Positions 35,375 through 43,915 of a stretch of 47,893 bases of DNA are shown piece after piece. The stretch is from an uncultured Paludibacter sp. Its GTDB lineage: Bacteria > Bacteroidota > Bacteroidia > Bacteroidales > Paludibacteraceae. How positions within the stretch are numbered: position 1 is the stretch's first letter; every line of letters begins with the position of its first letter. Both the position numbers and the translations under genes were made by a program. The stretch lies in the NCBI GenBank assembly GCA_900498215.1, contig LR026962.1, positions 3,041,005 through 3,088,897 on the forward strand, in the 5' to 3' direction. A model generated the notes under the pieces. That model worked only from the letters and a program-made list of their open reading frames with translations. It made no database searches and was not told the origin of the DNA.

Positions 35375-35407
35375 AAAATCAGCATATTATGTGTGCTGAT
35401 TTTTTTG
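35375..35407 (+). terminator. Terminator after the T9SS type B cargo gene
   Basis: A 10-bp stem (aaaatcagca, 35375-35384, with 35394-35403) runs into a T-run. The remaining sequence to the tRNA is AT-rich and holds only the -7 box at 35589. Confidence 0.8.
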
Positions 35408-35588
35408 TTGGTAATTCGAAAATGATTTATATTTTTTCAATTATTTAATTTCGGCACAACTTTTGTTAAAAAACCATCGTATCAGCTGTTTTAGGAGGTT
35501 CATAAAATTTATATTTGAAAATGAACGATTTTCTGTATTTACTTGTTACTTTTCTTAAAACGGATAATTTTATTAAACTTTTTTTATC

Positions 35589-35596
35589 TATCTTTG
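35589..35596 (+). promoter_or_regulatory. Bacteroidota -7 box for tRNA-Lys
   Basis: TATCTTTG fits TAnnTTTG and lies 44 bp upstream of the tRNA. A -33 box is not obvious. Confidence 0.5.
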
Positions 35597-35640
35597 CATA
35601 GTAAAAATAAAATTTGTTTGCTTATAATAAACAATAAAAT

Positions 35641-35713
35641 GACTCCGTAGCTCAGCTGGTAGAGCAAATGACTCTTAATCATTGGGTCGAGGGTTCGAGC
35701 CCCTCCGGGGTCA
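35641..35713 (+). tRNA. tRNA-Lys (anticodon CTT)
   Basis: A 73-nt cloverleaf. The acceptor stem GACTCCG pairs with CGGGGTC (one G-T pair). The D-arm is GCTCAGCTGGTAGAGC, the anticodon stem AATGA/TCATT encloses loop CTCTTAA with anticodon CTT, and the T-arm is GAGGG-TTCGAGC-CCCTC. The discriminator base is A, and CA follows in the genome. Confidence 0.97.
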
Positions 35714-35765
35714 CAAGATTTTTTTGAAACAATTATTTAATTTTATAAACAAAAAATCAAAAAAA

Positions 35766-36464
35766 ATGAAAAAAACAAATTTATTTTTCGTATTACTGCT
35801 TAGTGTAAGCATAATATTTTCAGGATGTAAATCGCTAAATAATGCAGCCAAAGGCGGTATTTTAGGTGGAACAGCCGGAGCTGCTATTGGTGCAGGTATT
35901 GGCGCTTTAATTGGTAAAGATGGCAAAAGTGCAGCAGTAGGCGCTGCTATCGGAGGCGCTGTAGGAACTACAGCCGGAGTTATTATCGGTAAAAAAATGG
36001 ATAAAGCTGCAGAAGAAGCAGCTAAAATTGAAAATGCAAAAGTAGAAACTATTGAAGACATTAATGGTCTGAAAGCCGTGAAAGTTACTTTTGATTCCGG
36101 TATTTTATTTGATTTTAACAGCAGCGCTCTAAGACAGGAAGCAAAAGATGCTCTTACCAAATTCGGCAAAATTTTAGTGGAAAATCCTACAATGGATTTG
36201 GCTGTTTTAGGTCATACTGATAATGTTGGTTCATTAGAAGCAAATAAAAAAGTATCGTTGGCGCGCGCACAATCTGTTGCGGATTATTTAGTAGCTCAAG
36301 GAGCAACTAAAAGTCAAATGAAAACAGTAGAAGGTCGTGATTATTCTATGCCGGTTGCATCAAATGATACTCCTGAAGGACGTCAATTAAACCGCCGTGT
36401 AGAGGTTTATATGTATGCAAGTGAAGCGATGATTAAAGATGCAGAAACACAAGCTGGAAAATAA
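35766..36464 (+). CDS. OmpA-family lipoprotein with glycine-zipper region
   Basis: I start at the ATG at 35766; the frame runs back into the tRNA, which cannot be coding. The 232-aa product has a lipobox (SIIFSGC, Cys at about 21), a glycine-rich zipper (about 30-80, GGTAGAAIGAGIGALIG), and an OmpA peptidoglycan-binding domain (about 110-220: VTFDSGILFDFNSSALR, LAVLGHTDNVGSLEANKKVS, ARAQSVADYLVAQG, NRRVEVYM). It anchors the outer membrane to the wall. Only 52 bp separate it from tRNA-Lys and I see no -7 box between them, so read-through from the tRNA promoter is possible. Confidence 0.92.
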   Translation: MKKTNLFFVLLLSVSIIFSGCKSLNNAAKGGILGGTAGAAIGAGIGALIGKDGKSAAVGAAIGGAVGTTAGVIIGKKMDKAAEEAAKIENAKVETIEDINGLKAVKVTFDSGILFDFNSSALRQEAKDALTKFGKILVENPTMDLAVLGHTDNVGSLEANKKVSLARAQSVADYLVAQGATKSQMKTVEGRDYSMPVASNDTPEGRQLNRRVEVYMYASEAMIKDAETQAGK

Positions 36465-36485
36465 TAAATTAAAAACATAAAAAAC

Positions 36486-36523
36486 GAAAAAGCTGAATTC
36501 AAAAGAATTCAGCTTTTTCATTT
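36486..36523. terminator. Bidirectional terminator between the OmpA-family gene and the NADP-type icd
   Basis: A perfect 15-bp stem (36486-36500 with 36505-36519, core aagctgaattc) with a 4-nt loop and A/T-rich arms serves both converging genes. Confidence 0.88.
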
Positions 36524-36549
36524 TATGTAAAAAAATAATTCGATTGTTC

Positions 36550-37773
36550 TTATCCTAATTTTTTTTCCAAATTTCGTTTCAGAGCCGCTAAGAAATCTTC
36601 TGTATTCAAATATTTATCTTTTGTGATGTTTTCTCCATAAACTAAAATTGCTAAATCTTTCGTCATCTCTCCACTTTCTACGGTTTCTACACATACTTGT
36701 TCCAGTTTTTCACAGAAATCAATTAACGGTTTATTATTGTCCAATTTTCCTCTGTGTATTAAGCCTTGCGTCCATGCAAAAATAGAAGCAATCGGGTTGG
36801 TTGAAGTTTCTTTTCCTTGTTGATATTGTCGGTAATGGCGTGTAACAGTTCCGTGAGCAGCTTCGGCTTCTACGGTTTTCCCGTCAGGTGTAACCAGTAC
36901 GGACGACATCAATCCGAGTGAGCCAAAACCTTGTGCAACAGTGTCAGATTGTACGTCGCCATCGTAGTTTTTGCAAGCCCACACAAAACCGCCATTCCAT
37001 TTCATAGCAGAAGCTACCATATCATCTATCAAACGATGTTCGTATGTTAAACCGGCTTTTTCAAATTCGGTTTTAAATTCTTTTTCATAAACGTCAGCAA
37101 AAATATCTTTAAAACGTCCGTCGTAAGCTTTCAATATGGTATTTTTGGTAGACATATACAACGGATATTTCTTTGTAAGCGCCATTTGGAAAGATGAGCG
37201 AGCAAAACCGTAGATAGATTCATCGGTATTATACATTGTCATTGCAACTCCGTCTCCTTTAAAATTGAATACTTCCCATTCCTGTGTTTCTCCTTTTTCA
37301 TTGGTAAAGGTCATTTTCAATGTTCCTTTGCCTTTAATTACTTTATCTGTAGCTTTGTATTGGTCTCCAAATGCATGACGTCCAATGATAATCGGTTGAG
37401 TCCAGCCCTGTACGTAACGCGGAATATTGCTACAAATAATAGGTTCACGGAAAACGGTTCCACCTACAATATTTCGTATGGTTCCGTTGGGCGATTTCCA
37501 CATTTGTTTTAGTCCGAATTCCTTTACGCGAGCTTCATCGGGAGTAATGGTGGCACATTTGATTCCGACATTATATTTTTTTATAGCTTCCGCAGCATCC
37601 ACAGTAATTTGGTCATTAGTAGCGTCTCGATTTTCAATGCCCAAATCGTAATATTTTATATCTAAATCCACATAAGGCAGAATGAGTTGTTCCTTGATAA
37701 ATTTCCAGATGATACGTGTCATTTCATCGCCGTCAAGCTCGACAACAGGATTTTGTACTTTAATTTTTTGCAT
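36550..37773 (-). CDS. icd: NADP-dependent isocitrate dehydrogenase, eukaryotic/dimeric type
   Basis: Oxidises isocitrate to 2-oxoglutarate and CO2 in the TCA cycle. The 407-aa sequence is of the type found in mitochondria and many bacteria: [53 protein letters not shown] and [19 protein letters not shown]. The cofactor loop [20 protein letters not shown] carries the Arg-His pair that binds the 2'-phosphate of NADP in this class. It lies downstream of gltA in the same direction. A second, unrelated-type isocitrate dehydrogenase is encoded upstream of gltA. Confidence 0.95.
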   Translation of the reverse strand: MQKIKVQNPVVELDGDEMTRIIWKFIKEQLILPYVDLDIKYYDLGIENRDATNDQITVDAAEAIKKYNVGIKCATITPDEARVKEFGLKQMWKSPNGTIRNIVGGTVFREPIICSNIPRYVQGWTQPIIIGRHAFGDQYKATDKVIKGKGTLKMTFTNEKGETQEWEVFNFKGDGVAMTMYNTDESIYGFARSSFQMALTKKYPLYMSTKNTILKAYDGRFKDIFADVYEKEFKTEFEKAGLTYEHRLIDDMVASAMKWNGGFVWACKNYDGDVQSDTVAQGFGSLGLMSSVLVTPDGKTVEAEAAHGTVTRHYRQYQQGKETSTNPIASIFAWTQGLIHRGKLDNNKPLIDFCEKLEQVCVETVESGEMTKDLAILVYGENITKDKYLNTEDFLAALKRNLEKKLG

Positions 37774-37806
37774 TTATTATTGTCTATTATCTTTATTTGA
37801 TATGAT

Positions 37807-37830
37807 AAAAGCGGAAAAAATTCCGCTTTT
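37807..37830 (-). terminator. Hairpin between citrate synthase and the NADP-type icd
   Basis: A 10-bp stem (aaaagcggaa, 37807-37816, with 37821-37830) and 4-nt loop lie 40 bp after the gltA stop. The T-tract is only in the stem, so termination may be partial. Confidence 0.55.
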
Positions 37831-37869
37831 AAGAACTCTTAATTTCTGATCTATAACTTTTAATTTATA

Positions 37870-39225
37870 TTATCCTCTGTCTTTCATAGGGATAAATGAT
37901 TGACGTTCACGCACATTTTTATAAGCAGGACGGATAATACGTTTACTGCTAAAGTTCAGTTCTTCAATGCGATGTGCAGTCCAGCCCACAATACGAGCCA
38001 TTGCAAATAACGGTGTGAAAACATCTTCGGGAAGTCCGATAGCATCATACACAAATCCTGAGTAAAAGTCTACATTTATACAGGTTTGTTTTTGTCCTTC
38101 GCCTTTAAAGTTCATGAAAGTATTCACAGCGCGTTCTTCTACCAATTCCATTAATGCGAACTCATCTTCACGTCCTTTTTCTTTTGCTAAATCGCGAGCC
38201 ATTGTTTTTAATAATCCTGCACGAGGATCACTAACGGTATAAACTGCGTGTCCTATACCGTAGATTAAACCGGTTTTATCAAAAGCTTCTTTATTCAAAA
38301 GTTTATTAAGATAACCGTCCACTTCTTTTACATTGTCCCATTTTCTTACATTCTGTTTCATATCTTCCATCATCTTTTTTACCATAATATTGGCGCCTCC
38401 ATGAAGAGGACCTTTTAACGAACCAATACCGGCAGCAATGGCAGAATAAGTGTCAGTTTCCGTTGAACTTGTAACACGCACGGAGAATGTAGAATTATTA
38501 CCTCCACCATGATCTGCGTGAAGAATAAGAGCCAAATCAAGGATTTTTACATCGAGTTCGGTATAATTTCCGGGTCCTTTCATCATATAAAGGAAGTTTT
38601 CGGCAACAGAATACTCATCGCGAGGGTGGCGAATATGTAAAGAACGATTTTGTTCGGAATGACGAAGTACTTGATAAGCGTACGCAATAATAGTGGGGAA
38701 TTTGGCAATTAAGTTGGTGGATTGACGAATAAGATTGTCTTTTGTGATTTCATCCGGATTTTCATCGTAAGTATAAAGTTCGAGAACGCTTCTCGCCAAA
38801 ATATTCATAATATTTTTGCCTCGAAGTGACAAAATACTCATCATTGCTTTATGATCCAACGGCATGGTTTGAATCAGCACTTGACGAAATGTTTCCAACT
38901 CTTCTTTGTCAGGAAGACCGCCTGAAAGTAACAGGTAGGCTGTTTCTTCAAATCCTAAGCGGTTGTCTTGTAAAATTCCATTTACTAATTCTTCTACATC
39001 GATTCCACGATACATCAATTTTCCCGGAATTGCTTTTAATTTTCCGTCTTCTTGTTTTTCATAGCCAACAACATCTCCAACACGAGTTAAACCTGCTAAT
39101 ACGCCAGATCCATCATCATTTCTCAGTCCTCGTTTCACACCCATTTTCGCAAAAAGGTCTTTGTCTATCTTACTCGTTTTTTTGATTGATTCGGAGAGCT
39201 TGTAAATCAAATACTTCTTTTCCAT
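37870..39225 (-). CDS. gltA: Citrate synthase
   Basis: Condenses acetyl-CoA and oxaloacetate. The 451-aa protein has VLAGLTRVGDVVGYEKQEDG near the start, MYRGIDVEELV, then LILHADHGGGNNSTFSVR (catalytic His region), GPLHGGANIMVKKMMEDM (second His) and YGIGHAVYTVSDPRAGLL (third His region, with the Arg contacting citrate). The N-terminal extension of about 60 residues before the main helix bundle is longer than in the short Gram-positive enzymes. It lies between two isocitrate dehydrogenase genes and has a -7 box at 39254, so it may be the first gene of a gltA-icd transcript. Confidence 0.94.
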   Translation of the reverse strand: MEKKYLIYKLSESIKKTSKIDKDLFAKMGVKRGLRNDDGSGVLAGLTRVGDVVGYEKQEDGKLKAIPGKLMYRGIDVEELVNGILQDNRLGFEETAYLLLSGGLPDKEELETFRQVLIQTMPLDHKAMMSILSLRGKNIMNILARSVLELYTYDENPDEITKDNLIRQSTNLIAKFPTIIAYAYQVLRHSEQNRSLHIRHPRDEYSVAENFLYMMKGPGNYTELDVKILDLALILHADHGGGNNSTFSVRVTSSTETDTYSAIAAGIGSLKGPLHGGANIMVKKMMEDMKQNVRKWDNVKEVDGYLNKLLNKEAFDKTGLIYGIGHAVYTVSDPRAGLLKTMARDLAKEKGREDEFALMELVEERAVNTFMNFKGEGQKQTCINVDFYSGFVYDAIGLPEDVFTPLFAMARIVGWTAHRIEELNFSSKRIIRPAYKNVRERQSFIPMKDRG

Positions 39226-39253
39226 ATATTGATAATGTTAATTGTTATTTCTG

Positions 39254-39261
39254 CAAATATA
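39254..39261 (-). promoter_or_regulatory. Bacteroidota -7 box for gltA
   Basis: The minus strand reads TATATTTG, 28 bp before the gltA start codon. Confidence 0.5.
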
Positions 39262-39304
39262 ATGATTTAAATAGTGATATTGTTCTAATATATAAAAAAA
39301 TTAA

Positions 39305-40567
39305 TTAAAGTTTTTTTATTACCTCGTTTGAAAACTCAGATGTTGAAAGCGATCTGCCATTTTCCATGAACCGGGCTAAATCCGATGTAGCAGTACCGTT
39401 TTCAAACAAATTTTCCAATGCTTTAGTAATTAATTCTCCCGCTTCATTCCAACCTATATATTCCAGCATCATAACTGCCGAAAGCAACATAGAACAAGGA
39501 TTAGCGTTATTTTTTCCTGCAATATCCGGAGCTGTTCCGTGTGTTGCTTCAAAAATAGCATGTCCTGTATTGTAATTGATATTAGCGCCGGGTGCAATTC
39601 CTATTCCTCCTACCATTGCTGCGAGTTGGTCAGAAATATAATCTCCGTTTAGATTGAGTGTGGCAACCACAGAATATTCCTCGGGTTTTAATAAAGTGTT
39701 TTGCAAAAATGCGTCAGCTATTACATCTTTAATAAATACTTTCCCAGTTTCAATGGCTTCATTATATGCTTCAACGGCTGTTTCTAATCCTTTTTCGGTT
39801 TTTATTTTATTGAATTTGTCTTCGGTAAACGTTTCGTCAGGAAATTCTCTTTCAGCCAATGCGTACCCCCATTTCTTAAAACCGCCTTCGGTAAATTTCA
39901 TAATATTTCCTTTGTGCACTAAAGTAACAGAGGGGTATTTGTGTTTTATTGCGTATTGAATGGCTGCTCGCACTAATCGTTCCGTGCCTTCGATGGAAAC
40001 AGGTTTCACGCCAATAGAAGTAGTTTCAGGAAAACGAATTTTTGCAACTCCCATTTCTTCTTTCAGAAATTTCAATACTTTTTCCAGTTCGGGAGTTCCC
40101 GCTGCCCATTCAATTCCGGCATAAATATCTTCCGTATTTTCTCTGAAAATGGTAACGTGTACTTTTTCAGGACGTAGAAGAGGAGTGGCTACTCCTTTAA
40201 ACCAACGTACCGGACGCAAACATACGAATAAATCCAATTCCTGACGTAAAGCTACATTTAATGAACGGATTCCTTCGCCTACAGGAGTTGTAAGTGGTCC
40301 TTTTATTCCAACTAAATATTTTCGGAAAGTATCCATTGTTTCTTGCGGAAGCCAAGTTCCCTTCTCGAGAAATGCTTTTTCTCCGGCAAGTACTTCTTTC
40401 CATTCAATTTTTCTTTTTCCATTAAATGCTTTTTCTACTGCTTTATCTACTATTTTTTTTACCCAGAAAGTAATTTCTTTCCCAATTCCATCCCCTTCAA
40501 TAAAAGGAATGACAGGATTATCAGGTATAACTAATTTATTTCCTTGTTTAGTAATAGTTTGAATCAT
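39305..40567 (-). CDS. icd: Isocitrate dehydrogenase, E. coli-like type, predicted NAD-dependent
   Basis: A 420-aa enzyme of the bacterial homodimeric class: [40 protein letters not shown] (S102 matches the regulatory Ser113 of E. coli), [17 protein letters not shown] and [19 protein letters not shown]. In the cofactor loop [15 protein letters not shown] the E. coli NADP determinants Lys344, Tyr345 and Val351 are replaced by D348, I349 and A355, the set associated with NAD preference; Tyr391 is also changed to Ser, while Arg395 is kept. I therefore predict NAD use. It is upstream of gltA on the same strand, separated by 79 bp. Confidence 0.92.
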   Translation of the reverse strand: MIQTITKQGNKLVIPDNPVIPFIEGDGIGKEITFWVKKIVDKAVEKAFNGKRKIEWKEVLAGEKAFLEKGTWLPQETMDTFRKYLVGIKGPLTTPVGEGIRSLNVALRQELDLFVCLRPVRWFKGVATPLLRPEKVHVTIFRENTEDIYAGIEWAAGTPELEKVLKFLKEEMGVAKIRFPETTSIGVKPVSIEGTERLVRAAIQYAIKHKYPSVTLVHKGNIMKFTEGGFKKWGYALAEREFPDETFTEDKFNKIKTEKGLETAVEAYNEAIETGKVFIKDVIADAFLQNTLLKPEEYSVVATLNLNGDYISDQLAAMVGGIGIAPGANINYNTGHAIFEATHGTAPDIAGKNNANPCSMLLSAVMMLEYIGWNEAGELITKALENLFENGTATSDLARFMENGRSLSTSEFSNEVIKKL

Positions 40568-40629
40568 ACAATTTTTAGAGTGATTATAATTTTATGTTAA
40601 AACGAAAAAAAACAACAAAAGTTCACATA

Positions 40630-40665
40630 AAAAAAGCCGTTTCGGTTTATTTCTCGAAACAGCTT
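40630..40665 (-). terminator. Terminator after the unknown lipoprotein gene
   Basis: The stem 40634-40644 with 40655-40665 (one mismatch) is followed on the minus strand by a T-run. It separates the lipoprotein gene from the NAD-type icd. Confidence 0.75.
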
Positions 40666-40689
40666 CTTGTAAAATATTAAAAGTTCACT

Positions 40690-41700
40690 TTATTGATATT
40701 GAATATAAATAGGTTGTGGTTTTAATTTCAATAATTCTTGCGGAGTGAGCATTTGATAAGGCGGTTTTTTCAAATCGTTTTTGTAAAATAACTTGAATCC
40801 TGTAAATTGTACCGGCTGCGGAAAAATATAGTTTCGATGAGTTCCTTTTTTTAATTCCGGTTCGCCCCAGCCGTCCATATTAATAACTATTTGTACTTCA
40901 GGATGAAGTTTAATATTCTGATAATTAGTAAGCATTCCTTTCGTAAAACGATGAACTACAAGTACTTTTGGCGGTAAATTGTTTTCTTTTACCAATTTTG
41001 CCAAATATTCCGAAGCGTAATTAACATCCGAAGCATCGTAGGTTCCTATTTTTTTACCCGGGAGACTTCCATTTTTCATAGAAAATTCAGGATCAATGCC
41101 TAAATGTACGTGAGGCATTTTCAAGTATTTCTCAAGAGTTGGTAATTCGTGTTGAATGGTACTTAATCCGACTTGAATATCTAAAAATACAATAGCATTG
41201 CCCATTTTTGCAATGGTTAATACGGAATCTATCTGACTTTCAGGCATACGTGCGCGGTATTTCCCGTCTTTACCAGGCGCACCTTGAGCTACAATAGCAA
41301 TATAATGTAAAGCGGGCTGTACCGGTGTAAGAGAATCGGCTTTTTCCCACAATTTTATTTCAGCATTTAAATGTTCCCACATTTCTTTTGGAGCATATTC
41401 TCCTAAAGCGCCCATTTTTTTTGAGTAAAGATTGCCATAATAAGCCACAATTCGTTTAAAAGGAAGAATGGCTCCATCCAACGGATAAGGTTGATTTTTT
41501 ACAGGCCAATGTCCTGTGGTATCGCCATTGGCTAAAGTGATGAGCTTTTTATTGTAGGAAGCAGTGTCTAACGGAGTTGTTTTTTCTTTTTTATCGATGG
41601 TTTTAATTTCACCGGCTTTGTTATTTCCATTTGATTTAGAACCACACGCCATAAAAACGAGAAGAGATGCTATAAGAAGCGATATAAAGCGTATTTTCAT
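40690..41700 (-). CDS. Lipoprotein of unknown function
   Basis: I start at ATG 41700, which gives a lipoprotein signal (ISLLIASLLVFMAC, Cys near 19); an upstream ATG at 41730 would add ten residues before it. The 336-aa product has a charged linker, then a compact domain from about 80 on: RIVAYYGNLYSKKMGALGEY, LHYIAIVAQGAPG, VFLDIQVGLSTIQHELPTLE, VHLGIDPEFSM and KVLVVHRFTKGML. The pattern of strands ending in acidic or His residues suggests a TIM-barrel-like fold. I recognise similar uncharacterised lipoproteins but no function. It is flanked by terminators on both sides and stands alone. Confidence 0.7.
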   Translation of the reverse strand: MKIRFISLLIASLLVFMACGSKSNGNNKAGEIKTIDKKEKTTPLDTASYNKKLITLANGDTTGHWPVKNQPYPLDGAILPFKRIVAYYGNLYSKKMGALGEYAPKEMWEHLNAEIKLWEKADSLTPVQPALHYIAIVAQGAPGKDGKYRARMPESQIDSVLTIAKMGNAIVFLDIQVGLSTIQHELPTLEKYLKMPHVHLGIDPEFSMKNGSLPGKKIGTYDASDVNYASEYLAKLVKENNLPPKVLVVHRFTKGMLTNYQNIKLHPEVQIVINMDGWGEPELKKGTHRNYIFPQPVQFTGFKLFYKNDLKKPPYQMLTPQELLKLKPQPIYIQYQ

Positions 41701-41834
41701 AAAATTAATAAAACTTAAAATTGAACACAAAGATGTATAATTTTATTGAATCCCACAATAGGACAAAAAGGCGTTTTTCACACGGAATATTGTTTTGTGC
41801 TTTGAATTTGTTGTGTTGTCTAAAAATAAATAAA

Positions 41835-41869
41835 GGAAGAAGCCCCTTATGAATAAATGAAGGGGCTTC
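41835..41869 (-). terminator. Terminator downstream of the fused ETF gene
   Basis: A perfect 10-bp GC-rich stem (gaagcccctt, 41839-41848, with 41860-41869) is followed on the minus strand by a T-rich tract. Confidence 0.85.
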
Positions 41870-41900
41870 AAGAGTAATTTTCTAATTCTAATTTTTTGTT

Positions 41901-43844
41901 TTAATTTTTAACCGCTTCTACACCAAAGGTAAATCCTTGTTTAACTCTTTCAATCAATTCCGGGATAATGTCCTGATATTCGCCAACAATACCAAAATCA
42001 GCATTGTGAAAAATGGATGCTTTTGGATTGTGATCAATGGCAACTACTTTTCCCGCTTCCTTCATACCGGCAATATGTTGTATAGCTCCGGAAATACCAA
42101 CGGCAATGTAAACTTTAGGACGTACGGTTTTTCCGGTTTGTCCTATTTGGCGTGCATATTCGGCAAAACCTTCATCTACTGCGACACGACTGGCAGCCCA
42201 TTCTGCATTAATTCCTTGTTGTTTCAATGCTTCAGCGAGTTGTTTTACAAGTTCCAAATTATCGGCAGTTGCACCACGACCACCCGAAACAATAATTTCA
42301 GCATCGAATAAATTTTGCAGTCCGCCTTCACCACGTACCGTTTTTTCTATTACAACTTTAAAGTCCTCATTGTGGAGTTTTGGTGAGAAAGTAGATAAAA
42401 TACCTTTTTTGCCTTCTTGACGTTCAGGTACTTCAAATGTTCCTGCGCGAGCGGTAGAAATCTGCGGAAATACAAAACCGAGAATGGTAGCCAATTTGCT
42501 TTCGCCATACGTAGGACGACGTGAATGCAAAATAGGATAGACAATTAATTTTTCTTTCCGATTAATATATTCGCCGATTTCCAAACCCGTACAATCTGCT
42601 GTAACACCGCTTCCTGTTTTCATACCGATACGGGGAGCCAACTCACGTCCGGCAGTGGTTGCAGCAAAGAGAGCCACTTCCGGCTTGCGTTCATCAATAA
42701 TTTGTCTGATAATATTTGAAAATGGTAATACCAAATATTCTTCTAATTTATCATTTTCCACTAAAATTACCTCGTCAGAACCATGTTCTATCAATGTTTG
42801 AGCAAGCGATTTCACGTTTTTACCAATTAAAACGGTAGAAATTTTAGTGTCGCCTCCAAGTTCATTGGCAAGTTTACGAGCCGGAGTAAGTAATTCCAGT
42901 GAAGGACGAGCAATTTTTCCATTGGTTACTTCCGCCCAGGTTAAAATACCTTTTGCACCTTCTCGAATATCTTTTTCAGGGAAATCGGGCCTTTCTGCGG
43001 CTTTTTTCTCAGTTTTTTCCGCTTTTTCCAATACGTTTCCCCCTTTTTTGAAGTTATCAATAAAATTATCAATTACTTCTTTATCGCTATGACCTTCGGA
43101 GAGAACAACAGGCGGACGTTCACTGACAAGATTTGCAACAGCAGCTACAATCGTAGGCGAACCACTTAACCCAATTTTTTCAGTGCCTAAACCAATATCA
43201 TCAATGTTTAAAACAGTAACTTTTGTATTACGTGCTTTAATAGCTCCATTTAACGATGGTTTACGCGGCGGAACCCCCGTCGGTGTCAAAGAAATGGTAC
43301 AAGGCATTGGTAAATTCAACATTTGATAACCGCCTTCAATGATACGTTTGGCAATTACGTTTCCTTTTCCATCGGCTTTTACACTTTCCACAAAAGTTGC
43401 CTGAGGAATATCCATACTTTCAGCCACTTGCGATGGAACATGTGCGGTGTCTCCATCGCTGGTTTGGCGTCCGGCAAAAATGATAAATGGTTCTTTATTA
43501 TCTTTATTATATCCAAGATGTTTCAACATGGTGGAAATAGCCAATCCTGTGGCATACGTATCGCTTCCTCCCAAACGACGATCGGAAAGTAAATACGCTT
43601 CATCGTAACCCATAGAAATAGCTTTTTTTAATGATGGCTCAAATGAAGGTGGTCCCATCGAAACTACTATCATTTTAGCGTCAGGATATTGTTTCTTCAG
43701 TTGTAAGCCGGCTTCCAACCCAAATTGACAATCTATATTTATAATGGATTTAGCTTTTGTTCTGTCCATCAATCCATCGTCTCCCATACGCATTTCGGAT
43801 GGAAGAGGAACTTGTTTTATAAGAGATATAATTGTTAATGACAT
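41901..43844 (-). CDS. Fused electron transfer flavoprotein (EtfB-EtfA single chain)
   Basis: A 647-aa protein in which the beta and alpha subunits of ETF are joined. Residues 1 to about 260 are EtfB-like: TIISLIKQVPLPSEMRMG, FGLEAGLQLKKQYPDA, IFAGRQTSDGDTAHVPSQVA and CTISLTPTGVPPRKPSLNGA. A charged linker (EKAEKTEKKAAERP) follows, and about 300-647 are EtfA-like, ending in the FAD-binding part: EIIVSGGRGATADNLELVKQ, ASRVAVDEGFAEYARQIGQT, IAVGISGAIQHIAGM and VVAIDHNPKASIFHNADFGI. ETF carries electrons from acyl-CoA and similar dehydrogenases. Its partner ETF-quinone oxidoreductase is encoded immediately upstream (71-bp gap), so the two are probably co-expressed. Confidence 0.93.
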   Translation of the reverse strand: MSLTIISLIKQVPLPSEMRMGDDGLMDRTKAKSIINIDCQFGLEAGLQLKKQYPDAKMIVVSMGPPSFEPSLKKAISMGYDEAYLLSDRRLGGSDTYATGLAISTMLKHLGYNKDNKEPFIIFAGRQTSDGDTAHVPSQVAESMDIPQATFVESVKADGKGNVIAKRIIEGGYQMLNLPMPCTISLTPTGVPPRKPSLNGAIKARNTKVTVLNIDDIGLGTEKIGLSGSPTIVAAVANLVSERPPVVLSEGHSDKEVIDNFIDNFKKGGNVLEKAEKTEKKAAERPDFPEKDIREGAKGILTWAEVTNGKIARPSLELLTPARKLANELGGDTKISTVLIGKNVKSLAQTLIEHGSDEVILVENDKLEEYLVLPFSNIIRQIIDERKPEVALFAATTAGRELAPRIGMKTGSGVTADCTGLEIGEYINRKEKLIVYPILHSRRPTYGESKLATILGFVFPQISTARAGTFEVPERQEGKKGILSTFSPKLHNEDFKVVIEKTVRGEGGLQNLFDAEIIVSGGRGATADNLELVKQLAEALKQQGINAEWAASRVAVDEGFAEYARQIGQTGKTVRPKVYIAVGISGAIQHIAGMKEAGKVVAIDHNPKASIFHNADFGIVGEYQDIIPELIERVKQGFTFGVEAVKN

Positions 43845-43915
43845 TATTTTAAAATTAGAAATTAGAATTCTGAAATCTGTCTAAAAGTCTTGACCCTTGG
43901 CTCTATTTGTCTAAA

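Noticed and set aside
35375-35407. Third copy of the IS-end hairpin, since its stem also contains aatcagca
   Set aside because: Similarity is limited to the short stem, with no match to the inverted repeat or flanks; an ordinary terminator explains it.
35682-35765. Upstream extension of the OmpA-family frame
   Set aside because: It begins inside tRNA-Lys; the ATG at 35766 opens a lipoprotein signal.
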